Counted from the stretch's first letter, positions 33,851 to 46,245 are shown. The stretch is DNA of 64,000 nt from Isoetes taiwanensis (GCA_021234155.1 JAJEKV010000038.1:13484213-13548212), one strand, 5' to 3'. Translations and numbers: made by a program. Notes: a model not told the origin generated them from the letters alone.

Positions 33851-35050
33851 AAACAATGATAGCCTTCCCTAAACAATCCAGGATGATGGCATCCTATTAG
33901 GAGAAGTATTGTCTGGTTTCAAGCCTGACTCTTTCATTTCCTCGGATGTAATCTTAAGGGCTTCATTGCCATGACCATGTTGAGCATGCTATGGCAGCAT
34001 TGATGTCCATGAGATCAAATCTCTAAATTTTTCATCAAATATTCTGTGCACATCTGTCAACCTTCCACATTTTCCATACATATTCACGAGAGCATTTCCT
34101 ACCGTAGAACCAAAATCAGTTGTGCTGCTGTGCATGCACTGATCATAGTCAAGAAGGCGACTTCACTTGGTTTGATGCCCTCAGATATTGTCTTCTCAAA
34201 TACTTGAATTTCATGCTTGTTGTGCCCACTTTGTATATGCGAGGCAAGAATAGTGTTCCATGAGACAACATTAATATGAACAATGTGAGTGCAGTGTCTT
34301 AAGTTCCACATTTCTTATACATGCCAGGCCATTTCCTATTTCTACATTTAAATTGAAGCCATCATTAGTAACATGAGTTACCCACTCGAACATGACAACA
34401 GATTACCACATGTGGAATAAATAATGATATAAGAGACTTCATCTGGTAACTTACTTTCTAGGCATATCTGCTGAAACAACACGATAGCATTACTGTCATA
34501 TTGTTGTGTCATGAATGCTGCCATTAGAGTATTCCATATAGTCACTTTTCTCTCATGTATTCCAAAAAACACCTTACAAGAATCTTGTAGACTACTGCAT
34601 TTTTGCGATACAGGTTATGGACGCTCCAATGTCCAAGGATATTCATGTCTATGATGACAACGCTATAAACTATTTTTCTAACCACAAAATTAAATGGGCT
34701 AGTATAGGCGCAGAGAATGGTAACAAGGGTGCTCTTATTTGGCTTCACAACTAGTTGCATATGATGGAAAATCTTAAGTAGTTTGTTCGCCGTTCCACGC
34801 TGCGAGTATGCTCCAATCATAACTGTCCATGACACTGTGTTCCAACTATTGTCACATTAACACATTATTTGTACCAAGATTATAAACAATCATGTAAGAA
34901 TGGGCCAACACACTCAGATGCATCAACACATGTACTCAAAAGCTTATTGAAGGTCAGGTCATTTGGCTCAATATTATTGTCTACATGCATCTTATAGAAA
35001 AGATTAAACATTTTCTTACAGTCACCATTGCAAGTGTAGAAACATTATCG
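33850..35050 (-). pseudogene. Pentatricopeptide-repeat (PPR) pseudogene
   Basis: On the minus strand a series of PPR motifs is readable in changing frames. In gene order they are: MFNLFYKMHVDNNIEPND (near 34980), MSWTVMIGAYSQRGTANKLL and following VKPNKSTLVTILCAY (34835-34690), WNTLMAAFMTQQYDS with SKLPDEVSYIII (34540-34410), VVSWNTILASHIQSGHNKHE and GIKPSEVAFLTMISACT (34290-34130), and GNALVNMYGKCGRL with DLISWTSML and SGLKPD (34100-33900). These are typical PLS-class repeats. PPR proteins bind organellar RNA. Several stops and frameshifts are present and no start or targeting peptide is visible. Confidence 0.85.
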
Positions 35051-36060
35051 ACATCGCATGAGATCATATTTCATTAAACGATCTTTGTAAACATTTTGTT
35101 AGCCTATATCTTCTTGAAAGAGTGGCTGCAAAACATGCCATTTTACAATGCATGCATCAATTGGGCGCTTCAAGTGTGAGATCAGCTATTGCAAGGATAT
35201 GGCGATTATGTCACCCAACTCAAGAGCCTTAAAATTTTGCAACCAAAGATTAAAGGGCGTGACGCAGATAATATTTACTTCATCGAGGTACGTTTAACCG
35301 AAATTAGATCGATGGGGTATGACAAACATGTGCATGCACATCCTACTTCCAATTATGATAAAAACTATTTAATAGACTAAAATTAAGAAAATAGAGTTCC
35401 CTAAATTAGAGTGTGAAACTTGCCATCTATGCAAACCAGGCGCCTTTACAAAGCTTTAGAACTTCATGCTATACAGTGATGTCTACCATATGAACGCAGG
35501 TTCACCTCGATTTCATTTGATGTATGAAAGGCTTAAGAGTTTTTCGTTTGGCTTAACAGAAGGAAAAGAGGGTTGAACAACCAAGAAAAGTGAGCACAAA
35601 TTTGGGGCCATAAACAAAGGAGTCTCATTTAATACAGATTTTCTCCCAATTGTAACAAAATCGATCTAAACACATGCATAGGAACATGCCTGGTTATTTT
35701 TTGTTGTTTTTCCTCTTTTATTCGTCTCCGCCACCGCTAACTCATAGCCTCATCGCCTGTTTAGCAGCAGGCCCATTGTGCAGATGAAGCTAGCAGAGAA
35801 CAAAACGAATTTCTACAGGATCACCTACCGTAACCTAAAACAATCGATTTCCAATTTTCTTCAACGGCAAAAATCAAGGACTTCAGGGGCTTCTCATGGA
35901 TTTAATCTTTCAAAAGCGCATTTATTGAAAGGAAGAGACAAAAAGAACTTGACAAAAAGAACTTGGACGGCTTATGGAATGAAAAGAAAGGTTAGAAGGA
36001 AGACTATTTAGCAGAAAAATGAGCAGGGCAAGGTTTTTGTCAAAATAATGCGATTTAAGA
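35051..36060. other. Spacer after the PPR pseudogene
   Basis: Short open frames at 35189-35380 and 35778-36011 show no recognised motif. Nothing further is supported. Confidence 0.4.
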
Positions 36061-36067
36061 GGCAAGA

Positions 36068-36610
36068 TTTATGATACTATGATTGACTGTAAGTTTAGGG
36101 ATAAAATAAAATTGGCCTTATAGATGGTATTATAGGTGGCGGAACATGTGAAATCATATTTGATACAATTACGGTCTAGCTTGTAACAATACATGATATT
36201 ATACTTGACGTTCATAATAATACAATCATAACCTCCACGTGGTATTATATATGGCATTGTCAATGATGCTAAATCTGATACTAATCATGATAGAAAGGAT
36301 GATACAAAGGATGATGCTTGTGGTGACATACGAAGTCATTTAATTATAGCAATACAAATGATGCTATAGTCACACTATTATTATAGCACTCGTGTGACAT
36401 TGTGAACGATTTAATTATAACAATACACATGATCTTATAGTCTACACTATTATAGCACCACAAGGACAAAATGCATGACATTATAACCGCAGCTATAGAT
36501 GATGCTATAAATGATACTATTATGCCTCTATAATGCTATACTACAACCGTTGTTATTGGTCATCCTACAAGTGATGATATAGATGATGCAATTTCACCAC
36601 AACTACCATC
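36068..36610. repeat. Degenerate low-complexity repeat region
   Basis: Many loosely related GATGATACTATAATG, ATGATGCTATAG and TTTAATTATAACAATACA blocks recur at irregular spacing of roughly 50-70 bp. This looks like an old, decayed tandem array. No coding content. Confidence 0.5.
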
Positions 36611-37026
36611 ACTTATTGTATAAAAATCTAAAAATTTGAAAGGGTGATTTTAAGCAAATAAATGATGAAACTAGTGACTTAGATTGATTATTCTCTTGTA
36701 GTGATCCTTGAAATTTCTGTTAAGATGCACACATCTTCTGCTAAGATCCAAGCACATATCTTCTACCAAGATCCGTTGTCTACATGACTCTTGCACTTCA
36801 ATAACTATTTGAACTATTTGGTGCCTCCTTATGTTTTCTTTTTAATCTATACGACGCTACTTATCAAAATGTTAACGAAAAGGGAAAACAAAAAGCAATA
36901 TCAACAAAAATACAAACCAAGAAAAACAACCGCAACTTCCAAAAACTCGCTTCAAGCATTGACCCTCTAATGCACAAAATGACCACTCTAAAGGCAAAAT
37001 CGGCCCGGATTCAAACCAATTCCTAC

Positions 37027-37935
37027 AAGACGCCCTTCAAATACCGGGCCTACAAATCTTGAAGAATTGTCTAGGGATTTTCTTGGGCAAAAATATTTAC
37101 CATAGTTCTAATCAATTCCCTTTTGTGTATTTAGTACTCCTTCCTTGTATGAACAAGAAAAGGTATTTATCTCTTGTTTCTCCTTCTTTTGAGTATTTAT
37201 TCAAGTCTAGGATAACATAAAGTGTGGACTCTTATTCTTTTTCTCAAATAAGAGGCCAATTTGTTTACATGTAGTTGGAATGTTTCAAGTGGTGGTTGTT
37301 ATCTTGTTTTGAAGCTATTAGTAAAGATGCGCATATCTTGGAGGCGATAACTAAAATATTGGTAGTTGCAAAATACGGATTATAACTTTTCAAAATCTAT
37401 TGCCAAAAGGGGCTTGGATTTGACTTACTAGCTTTGGTAGTGATGTTGAGCTTGTCTTGTTTTCATTTAAAGCAAGATATCCGATCAAGGTGCTTCATTC
37501 TTGATTATGTTCAAATGGAGGGGCTATGGTATCATCTTTGCCATACGTTGCAGAAAAACAAATGTCCGCAATGCTGGCACGAACATTTTTGCAGGCACGT
37601 TGTAGTCAAACTCTAAATCTTATATTGCCTTACCATGAAACAAACATGCAAAAAAATCTCATCCTTCCATGATATGCATACCAAATGAAGCTGAATTTGG
37701 AATATCACCTCATCCCAAAAGGGCAGCTTGGGAATTTGTTTTAACACATGGCAACCTCTAAAACTACTGAATATGCAAAAGAATCCATAACATATTTTTG
37801 CAGAGATCATGTCTTCTAGCTTCCGCATCACTAGATCGTTACATCATGAAAATTTTATGCACTTAGAATCCATCGCTTTAATATAGCTTTTAAAAATTAC
37901 GTAATATGATTGACTTCCTCTTGAATATGAAAAGG
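37027..37935 (+). repeat. Dispersed duplication, first member (two blocks)
   Basis: Block a (37027-37197, CTTCAAATACCGGGCCTACA onward) and block b (37807-37935, GTCTTCTAGCTTCCGC onward) each recur once downstream, at 38478-38645 and 38645-38775, where they lie side by side. Between them in this member are about 600 bp without recognised features. Confidence 0.7.
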
Positions 37936-38477
37936 TCAGACGGGCTCGCATTTTGATTGGCAAATACATTTCCACCTTGGCATCAAGTTTGGGACAATAA
38001 GTGATGCCACCAATCCTCTAATGTTTGTGGAGTGCATTTTGAAAGTTCACGCGCTAGTGCAATTGTAGTGGCCTCCACTGAACTTTGACCTACACGCATA
38101 GGCTACGAGCGTGGTCGTGGTTATTGTAACACCGTGTGCACTATTTAGATATCGCAAATTTGCATTCCACAAATTCTCGGATCAATTGAACTATGCGCTT
38201 GTGATGAAAAATGGTTGAAGACTCGAGAAGTAGAGGTAAAGAATTTTATCTCTTGACATGCTTGAGGATGAAAAGCCTCATAATGGTACTTTGATCACAG
38301 CTTAAATAAACGATCATCATGCAAATAGAAGTTTAGGCAATATATTTTTATACAAGAAATCAAAGTTTTGCACAAATAGTAGAATTACATGCTTCACACA
38401 TATTTATGTCGCCATGATTTCAGGTCATTAGGCTATATACTTATGGTGGCTTCATCAAGATACAATCAAATGGCCTC

Positions 38478-38775
38478 GCAAGACATCCTTCAAATACCGG
38501 TCTACAAATCCTAACGAATTGACTAGGGTTTTCTTTTGGGCAAAAATATTTACTATAGTTCTAATCAATTCCCCTTTGTGTATTTCGTACTCTTCCTTGT
38601 ATGAACAAGAAAAGATATTTATCTCTTTGTTTCCCCTTTTTTGAGTTCCGCGTCTTCTAGCTTCGTCGCTACATTGGAGAAATTTTAGGCACTTATGATA
38701 TCTTTTTATGGCAGCCATCATTTTCTAATAAAGCTTTTAGAAAAAATTACGTAATATGATTGACTTTCTCTTGGT
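38478..38775 (+). repeat. Dispersed duplication, second member (blocks fused)
   Basis: Contains blocks a and b of the 37-kb member joined directly, so the segment between them was deleted here or inserted there. The substitutions look like ordinary divergence. Confidence 0.7.
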
Positions 38776-40305
38776 TCCAAAAGCACCATTCTCGTTAGTT
38801 GCATGACCGCAAAGCATCCAAACAAAGTTAAGAATATCCATATTTTTATTTTTTTAAATTTTGTTCTTTTGTGTGGTTGATCTAGTGTAAAGCCAAAAGG
38901 TTTAATGTACATCTAAATTTTAGTGATATGTAAATTTGCGCTTTCAACTTCCAACTCGATGCTTAAGCTTGGCTTTGCATAAGTAGACTCTATGATTCTT
39001 TCAAAAAATACCATAACCGATTGTCGCTTAGGCACATTCATATATTTATTATCTGGCTGGGTATGTTTTAGTATAGTAAATTTATCGTTTCCATTGCTCG
39101 GTAGTCTATTTAGAGTATGGGTTAGATCTTAGCCTTAATCCCACAAAATAACATTATGTCGCTCTTCCTCTCTTACCACTTTGACTACAAAATTTTGAAT
39201 CATGCAATTTATTTATTATAGGATGACTGTGTGTATCTCAATGCTAAGGTTCTTGTTCCATCATTTTTGCACATCAAATTGCTAGCTTATGGCATATCTT
39301 TTGCACATTACACATTCTTGAGTTATTTATGGCTTATGGTATATTCCCACACAAATTGATAGCTTATGGCATATCTCCGCATTACATTACACATTGCCAC
39401 AAAAGCAATGCCTAAAGGTAGTCATGGTATTTGCTAAAATTTATTGATGTATTATGCACAATTTAATTGAAGTCAGCTAAAGCGTAATACGCTTTGCTCA
39501 AGTCAAGATGATTTTTTCTTTTTCTAAATTATATATATTAATACAAGCCATCTGATGCCTTCTATACTTGAAGAATAGGAGATCCTGCATGTTTAAGAGC
39601 TACGCCATCAAACATGTTGCATAACAAGGTGTTGATGAGGCTCATTGCAATTTTAATCGCCACAACTCCGTGATGGCCTCAAGTTTTGTTGCGCCTCTAT
39701 ACATTGCTTCATTCAATCGTAGAACCTTTGAAGTCTATAAGAGGTAGGAGAGAGTGCATGAGAAATCATATTCTGTCTTATTAGACGGAGTGCATTTCTT
39801 CTCTAACAAGGAGTGGCCATCACTTCCCAAGACAACAATGCAGGGCAATGCCAGGCTCTCACACAGTAGATTTAAAACTCAAATCATGGCATGCATTTGA
39901 GCTTGAATGGAGTTACATATATGAGTGCAAGGCATTACTTTTCCAATTATTGCATTATGACCTACAAGCTGCCTTACATCTACATTCATATTCATATGCA
40001 TGTTACGTTTACAAGCATATGCATATGTTACTATTAAGCGAAAAAATTTAGAATGTGTCTCATCGATTCCTGAGGAGCATGGAAGTACAATTTTGATCCC
40101 ATCCTATATTCTTTGAGTTAAAATATTAATTTTTTTAACTTTATACCATTATCCTATCTAACATCCACAACTAATGCCCATTCCAACTATTGACATCACA
40201 TCCTAAGAAGTTAGAGAAGAATATCAAGGTATAGGATTGCACACATGTATATACTATTGGACACACTATTGCCCAGTATTGCCCAATAAGTCTATGCACT
40301 TCCTC
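38776..40305. other. AT-rich spacer, no gene seen
   Basis: Repeated GCTTATGGCATAT and CACATTACAC motifs around 39280-39400. The part at about 39360-39650 is the template for noisy sequence at 51305-51640 and, inverted, at 60090-60320. A 67-codon open frame (39848-40051) has no recognised motif. Confidence 0.5.
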
Positions 40306-40423
40306 AGGAGGAGGAGGAGGAGGGAGGAGGAGGAGGAGGAGGAGGAGGAGGAGGAGGAGGAGGAGGAGGAGGAGGAGGAGGAGGAGGAGGAGGAGGAGGA
40401 GGAGGAGGAGGAGGAGGAGGAGG
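40306..40423 (+). repeat. (GGA)n microsatellite, 118 bp
   Basis: Almost uninterrupted GGA/AGG trinucleotides; one break near 40321-40324. It gives a poly-glutamate open frame that I do not regard as a gene. Confidence 0.98.
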
Positions 40424-40562
40424 TAACATCATTTAAAAGCCAAAGTCCTAGGGCTAAATCCTATAAATACACTATCATCCTCCACAGAGGAGGAGGAGGT
40501 AACATCATTTAAAAGCCAAAGTCCTAGGGCTAAATCCTATAAATACACTATCATCCTCCACA
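40411..40562. repeat. 76-bp tandem duplication at the microsatellite edge
   Basis: GAGGAGGAGGTAACATCATT through TATCATCCTCCACA occurs twice, with TAACATC at 40424 and 40500. It includes the last GGA repeats, so replication slippage or unequal exchange anchored in the microsatellite is likely. Confidence 0.95.
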
Positions 40563-40634
40563 AGAACGATGCTTGGCATTAACCTACCATGCCAGCATCT
40601 TAGCAATCTCTCATCATCAAATGGCATCTCGGCA

Positions 40635-40910
40635 GCAACCATTTTTGTGTACCCCCTAAGGCGGGCTTGACAACCTTATAGTACCAACATTTACACACAC
40701 TACCAATGTTCACATTGCAACCATTTTTGTGTACCCCCTAAGGCGGACTTGACAACCTTATAGTACCAACATTTACACCAACTCCAAAGATCAAGCAAGC
40801 ATTGAAAGTTAACACTCAATTACCTATGCGCTAACGCCGTAGAGTGTTCACATTGCAACCATTTTTGTGTACCCCCTAAGGCGGACTTGACAACCTTCAA
40901 CATTTACACC
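40635..40910. repeat. Three-copy tandem repeat (about 70 bp core)
   Basis: GCAACCATTTTTGTGTACCC and CTAAGGCGG, then TTGACAACCTT, begin at 40635, 40717 and 40855. Spacing is irregular because other sequence lies between the second and third. Confidence 0.9.
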
Positions 40911-40923
40911 AACTCCAGTATCT

Positions 40924-41060
40924 GCGCAATTCGAGTTAACACTCAATTCGACAACGCCGTGCGCAATTCGAGCTAACACTCTGTTACTTATGCGCGGCAA
41001 CACCATGCGCAATTCGAGCTAACACTCGGCTACTTATGGGCAGCAATGCCGAGCACACGT
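40924..41060. repeat. Short tandem repeats leading into the Helitron-like end
   Basis: GCGCAATTCGAGCTAACACT is present about three times (from 40926, 40969 and 41008), with CTTATGCGCGGCAACACC-type linkers. The last repeat runs into the hairpin of the Helitron-like terminus at 41025-41067. Subterminal repeats of this kind are often seen near Helitron ends. Confidence 0.8.
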
Positions 41061-41067
41061 TTACTAG
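41025..41067 (+). mobile_element. Second, different Helitron-like 3' terminus before the copy 4 LRR
   Basis: Arms CTCGGC (41025-41030) and GCCGAG (41048-41053) enclose a 17-nt loop. Then comes CACACGTTTA and CTAG (41064-41067) followed by T. The flank on the right (LRR side) is the same as in the other copies, but the hairpin and everything to the left differ. Confidence 0.5.
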
Positions 41068-41399
41068 TAAATCTTAAGGTTTTAGCTATAGCTTGGCCAT
41101 CAAACTTAAATGCACTGGCAGATTCTTGCTAGTGGAGGTTAGAATCATGGTCTATTTCATCGTTATTCATGCTACAAAACGACTGGATGAAGCATGAATG
41201 TTGGAAAAAGTTGAACTCCACTGTGGTTTCCTTTTATGCATTGGAAAAATGGTCAGTTCCACCTTCATCATCATGCTTTCGCTCCTGTTGCTTGAAAAAA
41301 GACATTATAAATGATTTGTCAAACGTTTTTAAGATCCGAAGAGCAACTCGACCGATGGAATGGTGTGTAATGAGAAGACACATAGGGTTACTTCTCATT

Positions 41400-42210
41400 T
41401 GATATTACTGGCGATGTCGCCCTTACTCCACCATGGATGGCTCGCTTTGCATGGACTTGGAAATTTTCGTGAGTATTTGGGCCTTTCAATTGGGATAATC
41501 TTATCGATCATTTCCTATTTTCTTACGAAATCTGAGACAGCTCAAATATATCCAAATTTATGTAAGTAAATTCACGATAGAATTACAAGAACGTTTGGAA
41601 ACATCAAAGAAATTTTGGATTTAAGACATAATTTCTTTTAACATTCCTTCTTCGATTTCAACCCTCAAGAGTCTTGATCTCTAACAATATGTCATCTCGT
41701 GGGGTTGCAGCTCAATCGATCGTGGCCTAATGAGTTCATAGTGCTTAAAGGCAAGTTGCAATCTTTTATTCTTCTTGACATGCCGGATGCGACTCAAAAT
41801 CAACCGCAAGGAGATATTCCAATGGGGATATTCAAACACATCAACTTGTTACGCAATGTATTTATCTCTCACTCGATTCACCACCATTCATTTCTCCTAT
41901 GTGGACGCTTTCGCATAACTTCTTCACAAGAAGACCGCGATCTACTTTCGACTATTATCGTGCACATTACCCGAGTCTCCCCAAGAACAAAATCATCGGC
42001 CTTATTCCTTCATACATGCAAGAAGTGACTAAGCTCAAGATGCCCTACATGTCTTTCGAACATTTCCTGTGAATCGATTGATTCAAGACATACCATCTTC
42101 AATGTGGAATTGCCACCGCCAAGGAGTTGGAGTTGGCAAATAACCAGATCCATGGAGGACCCCAAAAAGCCCTTGGAAACATAAGCAAACCGAACGTGGC
42201 GGATCTTCAA
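41400..42210 (+). pseudogene. LRR receptor pseudogene at the start of copy 4
   Basis: Counterpart of the copy 1 LRR part but with many short indels typical of the poorly resolved patches (ATCGATCATTTCC for ACTGGCTCATTTCC; AACCGCAAGG for AACTGCAAGG). Residual LRR blocks are readable in three frames. Because changes concentrate at CTG/CAG, the true sequence may be less damaged than shown. Confidence 0.65.
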
Positions 42211-42429
42211 TAAGTTGACAAGTGCCATCTTCCAAAAGAGATAATGAAGCCAATCTAAGATCTCCAATTGAGAGGGTCCATCGTAAAAGTGATAAATATC
42301 CTTCTCGTCATCCAAGGAAAATATAGGGATTTTGTGGCTTCCCATTCCCTTCTATCATCCTTTGTTAAACACAAGAAAACCAATGCAAGCTAGTCCTCTC
42401 AAGACAAGGAGACATTCAATAATAATACT

Positions 42430-42800
42430 TAGTAAAAAAATGGACACTGCATCTGTGTTCTACAAATGCTGATTTTGTGTCCTTTTCACAAAGTGGGAAA
42501 TGCTTTACTATCATTGTGCTTTGATCCTCAGAATTATCTTCTCCAAAGAAAAATTTAGCTGTAATATTGTTTGCTGGGTTTGAATCAAAGTTACAAAACC
42601 GCTCAGTGGGCGAATGCAAAAATTCGCTTCTATCCTATAGGGAGGAGAAAAGGGGGAATATTTCAATAACAATAACCTTTTTTAAGAAAACATTTAACAA
42701 GAATCAAAGTGCATATACCTATACTGAAGCTCCAAAACCACCTGCGATCCGAGATACACAGAATAAAGGAAACTATAGGCATAAAGCTGGGGTGATGGAT
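42430..42800 (-). pseudogene. Deleted ankyrin-like locus remnant, copy 4
   Basis: Only the ends of the antisense ankyrin-like locus survive: the part resembling 18240-18400 (to about 42590) and the intron-side part (about 42630-42800). The two ankyrin-like repeats between them are absent. Remaining minus-strand peptide pieces such as KHFPLCEKDTKSAFVEHRCS match the other copies. This is a deletion derivative. Confidence 0.5.
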
Positions 42801-42827
42801 TAAACAAATCACTCAAACCACCGCAAA

Positions 42828-43151
42828 ATGGGCATTGTTTGCAGCAGTCTGAGCTTGGGAGAGTTTGCAAGAAATACAATAGATGTTTTCCTTGTCCAAA
42901 TTGCTTAAGCTACGAAACAAGGTTCGATTTCTTCAACAACAAGAGCATCTGGCAAGGACGTTTCAAGTGTAAGCAGGCCAAAGGAACAAAGAAGGGATTC
43001 AAAAGAAGAAGGCAGAACTTGAAAAAACGGCAAAGCATGACTCACCGTCAAAAAACGGCAAAATTAGAGACATGAGCTAGGCATGGAGCAAAAAGCTCTG
43101 GTTCTGTCCCTGCTCGCCGAAATGGAGGCGGAAATTCGCCAGCTACAAGTT
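42828..43151 (+). pseudogene. Dof-like gene, copy 4, deletion derivative
   Basis: Begins with the same MGIVCSSLSLGE start, then loses about 36-40 bp (frameshift) just before the cysteine region. The CPNC to KCKQ finger is still readable in the shifted frame. A second disturbance follows near 43050, and the rest of the gene is cut at about 43151, where it joins the 3' flank (TTCATGTCTTC). The acidic middle and the C-terminus are gone. Confidence 0.7.
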
Positions 43152-44330
43152 CATGTCTTCTCTCTGTCTTTGAATCTCTTACACAATTGACAATTATGTT
43201 GACAATGTCGAAGAAGCAGTGCCACTAGGAACTTGATGTCCAAAAATTATCCAAAAAAAAAAAAGAAATACCAAAAATGCTAGGAAGTTGCTTACTTGGT
43301 GGCTAGAGATCCAAATTTTGGCATTCCGTAACTCAGTGGATATTGGAGACCAGAGTTCATTTAGATATATAATGCTAATTCTCAATCGTTGTGCGGAATA
43401 GTACCACAAAATTTTCTAGTGTATTGAGAATGTACAAAAAGCGAATTTCTACACAAAAACGAGGACTGGGTTAAGCATCAAACTTTTAAGGCATATAATA
43501 CATATCTTTCTAGTTTAAACCATGTGAATATTTTTTTTTAATTCCACCTATTATGATGTCTACCATACTCTCTATTCTGGTCTCTAATTTATTGTATTCA
43601 CATTTGCCCTCTTTTGTTCCCTATCATATAGCTCATGATTGCTTGTTTTTAGAATAGCTACATCTTATTCTTACTTGATAAAGCTAGAAGAACATGGATT
43701 AGCATTAGAAACGATCTCGCAAGACAATCCATGACATGTTTGATATGATTATGGCATCATATGCAGTGGTGAAGTTTAAGAGTGAAACAAGTATCTTGGC
43801 AGGATTTGGTTAGGGTTTTTGCAATCATTTTGTCGCAAATTTTCTGCTTGTGGGTGAAAAAACGCTAGACCCTATCAAGTTAGCACGTCTAGGACATATG
43901 TGCTGAAAAAGTGCTTTTTTATGACCGCCAACCTTTCACCCTAAACGTCAAGGCCTTGCCCACCATTTTCTTCCTCATGAAGCAGATCTTTTGGTGATGA
44001 TGTAGAAACATTTAATGATGAGGTGGATAGTTTGATGTCGAATTTGACATTTTCTTCACAAAAACATTAGATTTTTGGCATCACCTTGGCAAATTCTTGC
44101 CCTTTCAAGGCTTATGGCAATAAACGTGCACTTTCTCTGTCCCATTTTGTTTTTAGAGAGATAATGTGGCCTTGGACCAGTTTTGTTTTTAGAGAGATAA
44201 CGTGGCCTCTGTCCCGTTTTGTTTTTAGAGAGATGATGTCACAGTTTTCATATTTGAAGTCAAGGCTGTTAGTTGAAGGGAAAACTGAGAACACAGGCAA
44301 TAGGCAACAGAGAATTTGCCATGAAGGGGA

Positions 44331-45092
44331 ATGTTAGAATTTGAAGGTCATGGCAAATATAGTGTTCCTGAGATGATTCTTCAACACAAGGGAAAGGGAC
44401 AACGACGTCGATACTTGGTAAAGTATCAAAATATACCCCACACAGATGCAGAATAGAAGAAAGAATAATTTTTCCAAGACTATCTTCCTTTGTTGGAAGC
44501 TTATAGAGAAGTTTTTCTGTCAGGTGAAAGTGGGAGGCCTATCTTCTATGACGAGGCTGGACCGTCTGGCACTGCTAGAGGTTCCGACAACTGAGGACAG
44601 TTGTCTTGTACCCCCGTGGGCTGTTACGATTCTGAGTTAGAATCTGGTTAAGTAACAGTCACCGAGATCTGTGTAGACAGATTAGAGCATGAAGCTCAGC
44701 CTTGGGAGGAGCTTAGCGTCCCAAGAGGTATTAGTCAGGCTAATACTAAGTAGTGTACATTGTGCCTTGGATAGGCAGATCGTCCATAAGGACATGGCAT
44801 CAGAGGAGGGTCGTATGTATTGGGAGTCATGACCCCAAACATACCGTCCTGCCAAGTTGCCTTCGCCAAAAAGGCGTTCAATTAAGGCCGAGGGGAAAAG
44901 GGCTAAAGGGGAGTACAAAATTATAAATAGGGAGGAGGACGAAATGGGGAATATGAGTTCTCGCCATTGGCTTTGGCCGCCTCTCTCGCCGGGTGAATCC
45001 GAGGATTCTTTTGGTTGGGTGGAGAGTTCGCCTTTTCCATACCGGTGCCAAGATATAAGAACTTAGCTGATTTCTGAGTTGGTTTTGTAACA
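44331..45092 (+). mobile_element. Chromovirus fragment with chromodomain and 3' LTR, copy 4
   Basis: The most complete copy. The open frame 44331-44456 (ATG to TAG) reads EFEGHGKYSVPEMILQHK and then RRRYLVKYQNIP. The YLVKY block matches the YLVKWKG signature of the integrase-linked chromodomain of plant chromoviruses, which directs integration to heterochromatin in that family. It stops short of the usual end. After a further 165 bp comes the LTR, 44622 (TGTTAC) to 45092 (GTAACA), with TATAAATA at 44922-44929. Copies 1-3 lack about 155 bp of this, starting after GTTCCTG. Confidence 0.68.
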
Positions 45093-45963
45093 ATATGTGT
45101 GTAGTCTTTATTGAAGATGGCGTTATAAGTGGTCCTATTCAGTGAGGTGATTATTTTCTTTCATGTTGATTGTGTATAGACGATTCTGGTCCTGACTATG
45201 ACTGTGAGATTGCTCTGCATTTCAGAGTGATAATGTGCAGCTTGTATGTTTCTCTTCAGATTCAAGCTTTAATGCAATTAGTCTATCAATTACTGGGGTG
45301 GAGATGCAGTGGTCTCTTGACCCAAAATATTTAAGAGTATGGTTATGTCCATCTACTTTAATTTGTCTCTACAACTTGGTAGCTTTATTTGAGAAATTGA
45401 TGTCTCTTTTATGGTTGTAAGAAGAACATCCGCATTCAATGACGGCAACGACAATAATAGAAGCCGGAGCATACGCATGCTTGAAGATATGTGGTGCCTG
45501 CAGATAGCCTTTGTGCTCCTCTCAAATGTCCGCATCAAAATTACTAGTTGTAAGTTGCAAATTGCAGCCTTAGACAAAATTGTATAATGAAAGCTGCACA
45601 ATATGTGTGTAGTCTTTATTGAAGATGACGTTATAAGTGGTCCTATTCAGAGGTGATTATTTTCTTCATGTTGATTGTGTATAGACAATTCTAGTTGTGA
45701 CTATGATTGTGACATTGCCCCTCGCATTTCGAGTGATAATGTGCACCGGTATGTTTCTCTTCGTGATTCAAGCTTTAGCGCAATTAGTCTATCAATTATC
45801 GGGTGGAGACGCAAAGGGTCTCTTGACCCAAAGCATTTAAGAGTACAAATTTGCTATATGATATTTGTAGCAATGATGATGCTAGCAACATGCAAAGAAT
45901 ACAAATCAACATCCGCTTTCAAATCATTGATCTTTCAATACCATTAAGCTACAAAGGTCAACT

Positions 45964-46245
45964 ATGGATGGATTGACCAAGCCAAGAGTCACTTATTTAA
46001 AGGAAGTTCTACATTTAACCATTGAAGCTGCTCAATGTTCAGGTTTAAAGGAAAATATTCTTAGTCTAGTGTTGTTTCCAGTGGAACTAGATTACCAAAG
46101 TTTTGAGCAATCCAACCTTTTGAGCTGCCATGCTTTGATATTTGTAACATGCCTATGCCATTTCACTATTCAGGTCTTTCATTGGATGCCCACAACATAT
46201 TTCTTTGCATTTATCCTCTCAAAGCGTAGTCAAATGCTTTACTAA
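45964..46245 (+). CDS. Unrecognised 93-codon open frame, copy 4
   Basis: Same frame as in copies 2 and 3. Here it begins MDGLTKPRVTY: CCAAGAGTC stands where the other copies have CCAGTAGTC, another change at a CAG trinucleotide. The rest agrees with copy 2. Confidence 0.22.
   Translation: MDGLTKPRVTYLKEVLHLTIEAAQCSGLKENILSLVLFPVELDYQSFEQSNLLSCHALIFVTCLCHFTIQVFHWMPTTYFFAFILSKRSQMLY

Noticed and set aside
40237-40512. 91-codon open frame with a poly-glutamate tract
   Set aside because: It is only the reading of the GGA microsatellite; no start context or homologue.
40635-41060. CRISPR-like regular repeats
   Set aside because: Spacing is irregular, spacers are themselves repeated, and the context is a plant genome with no cas genes.
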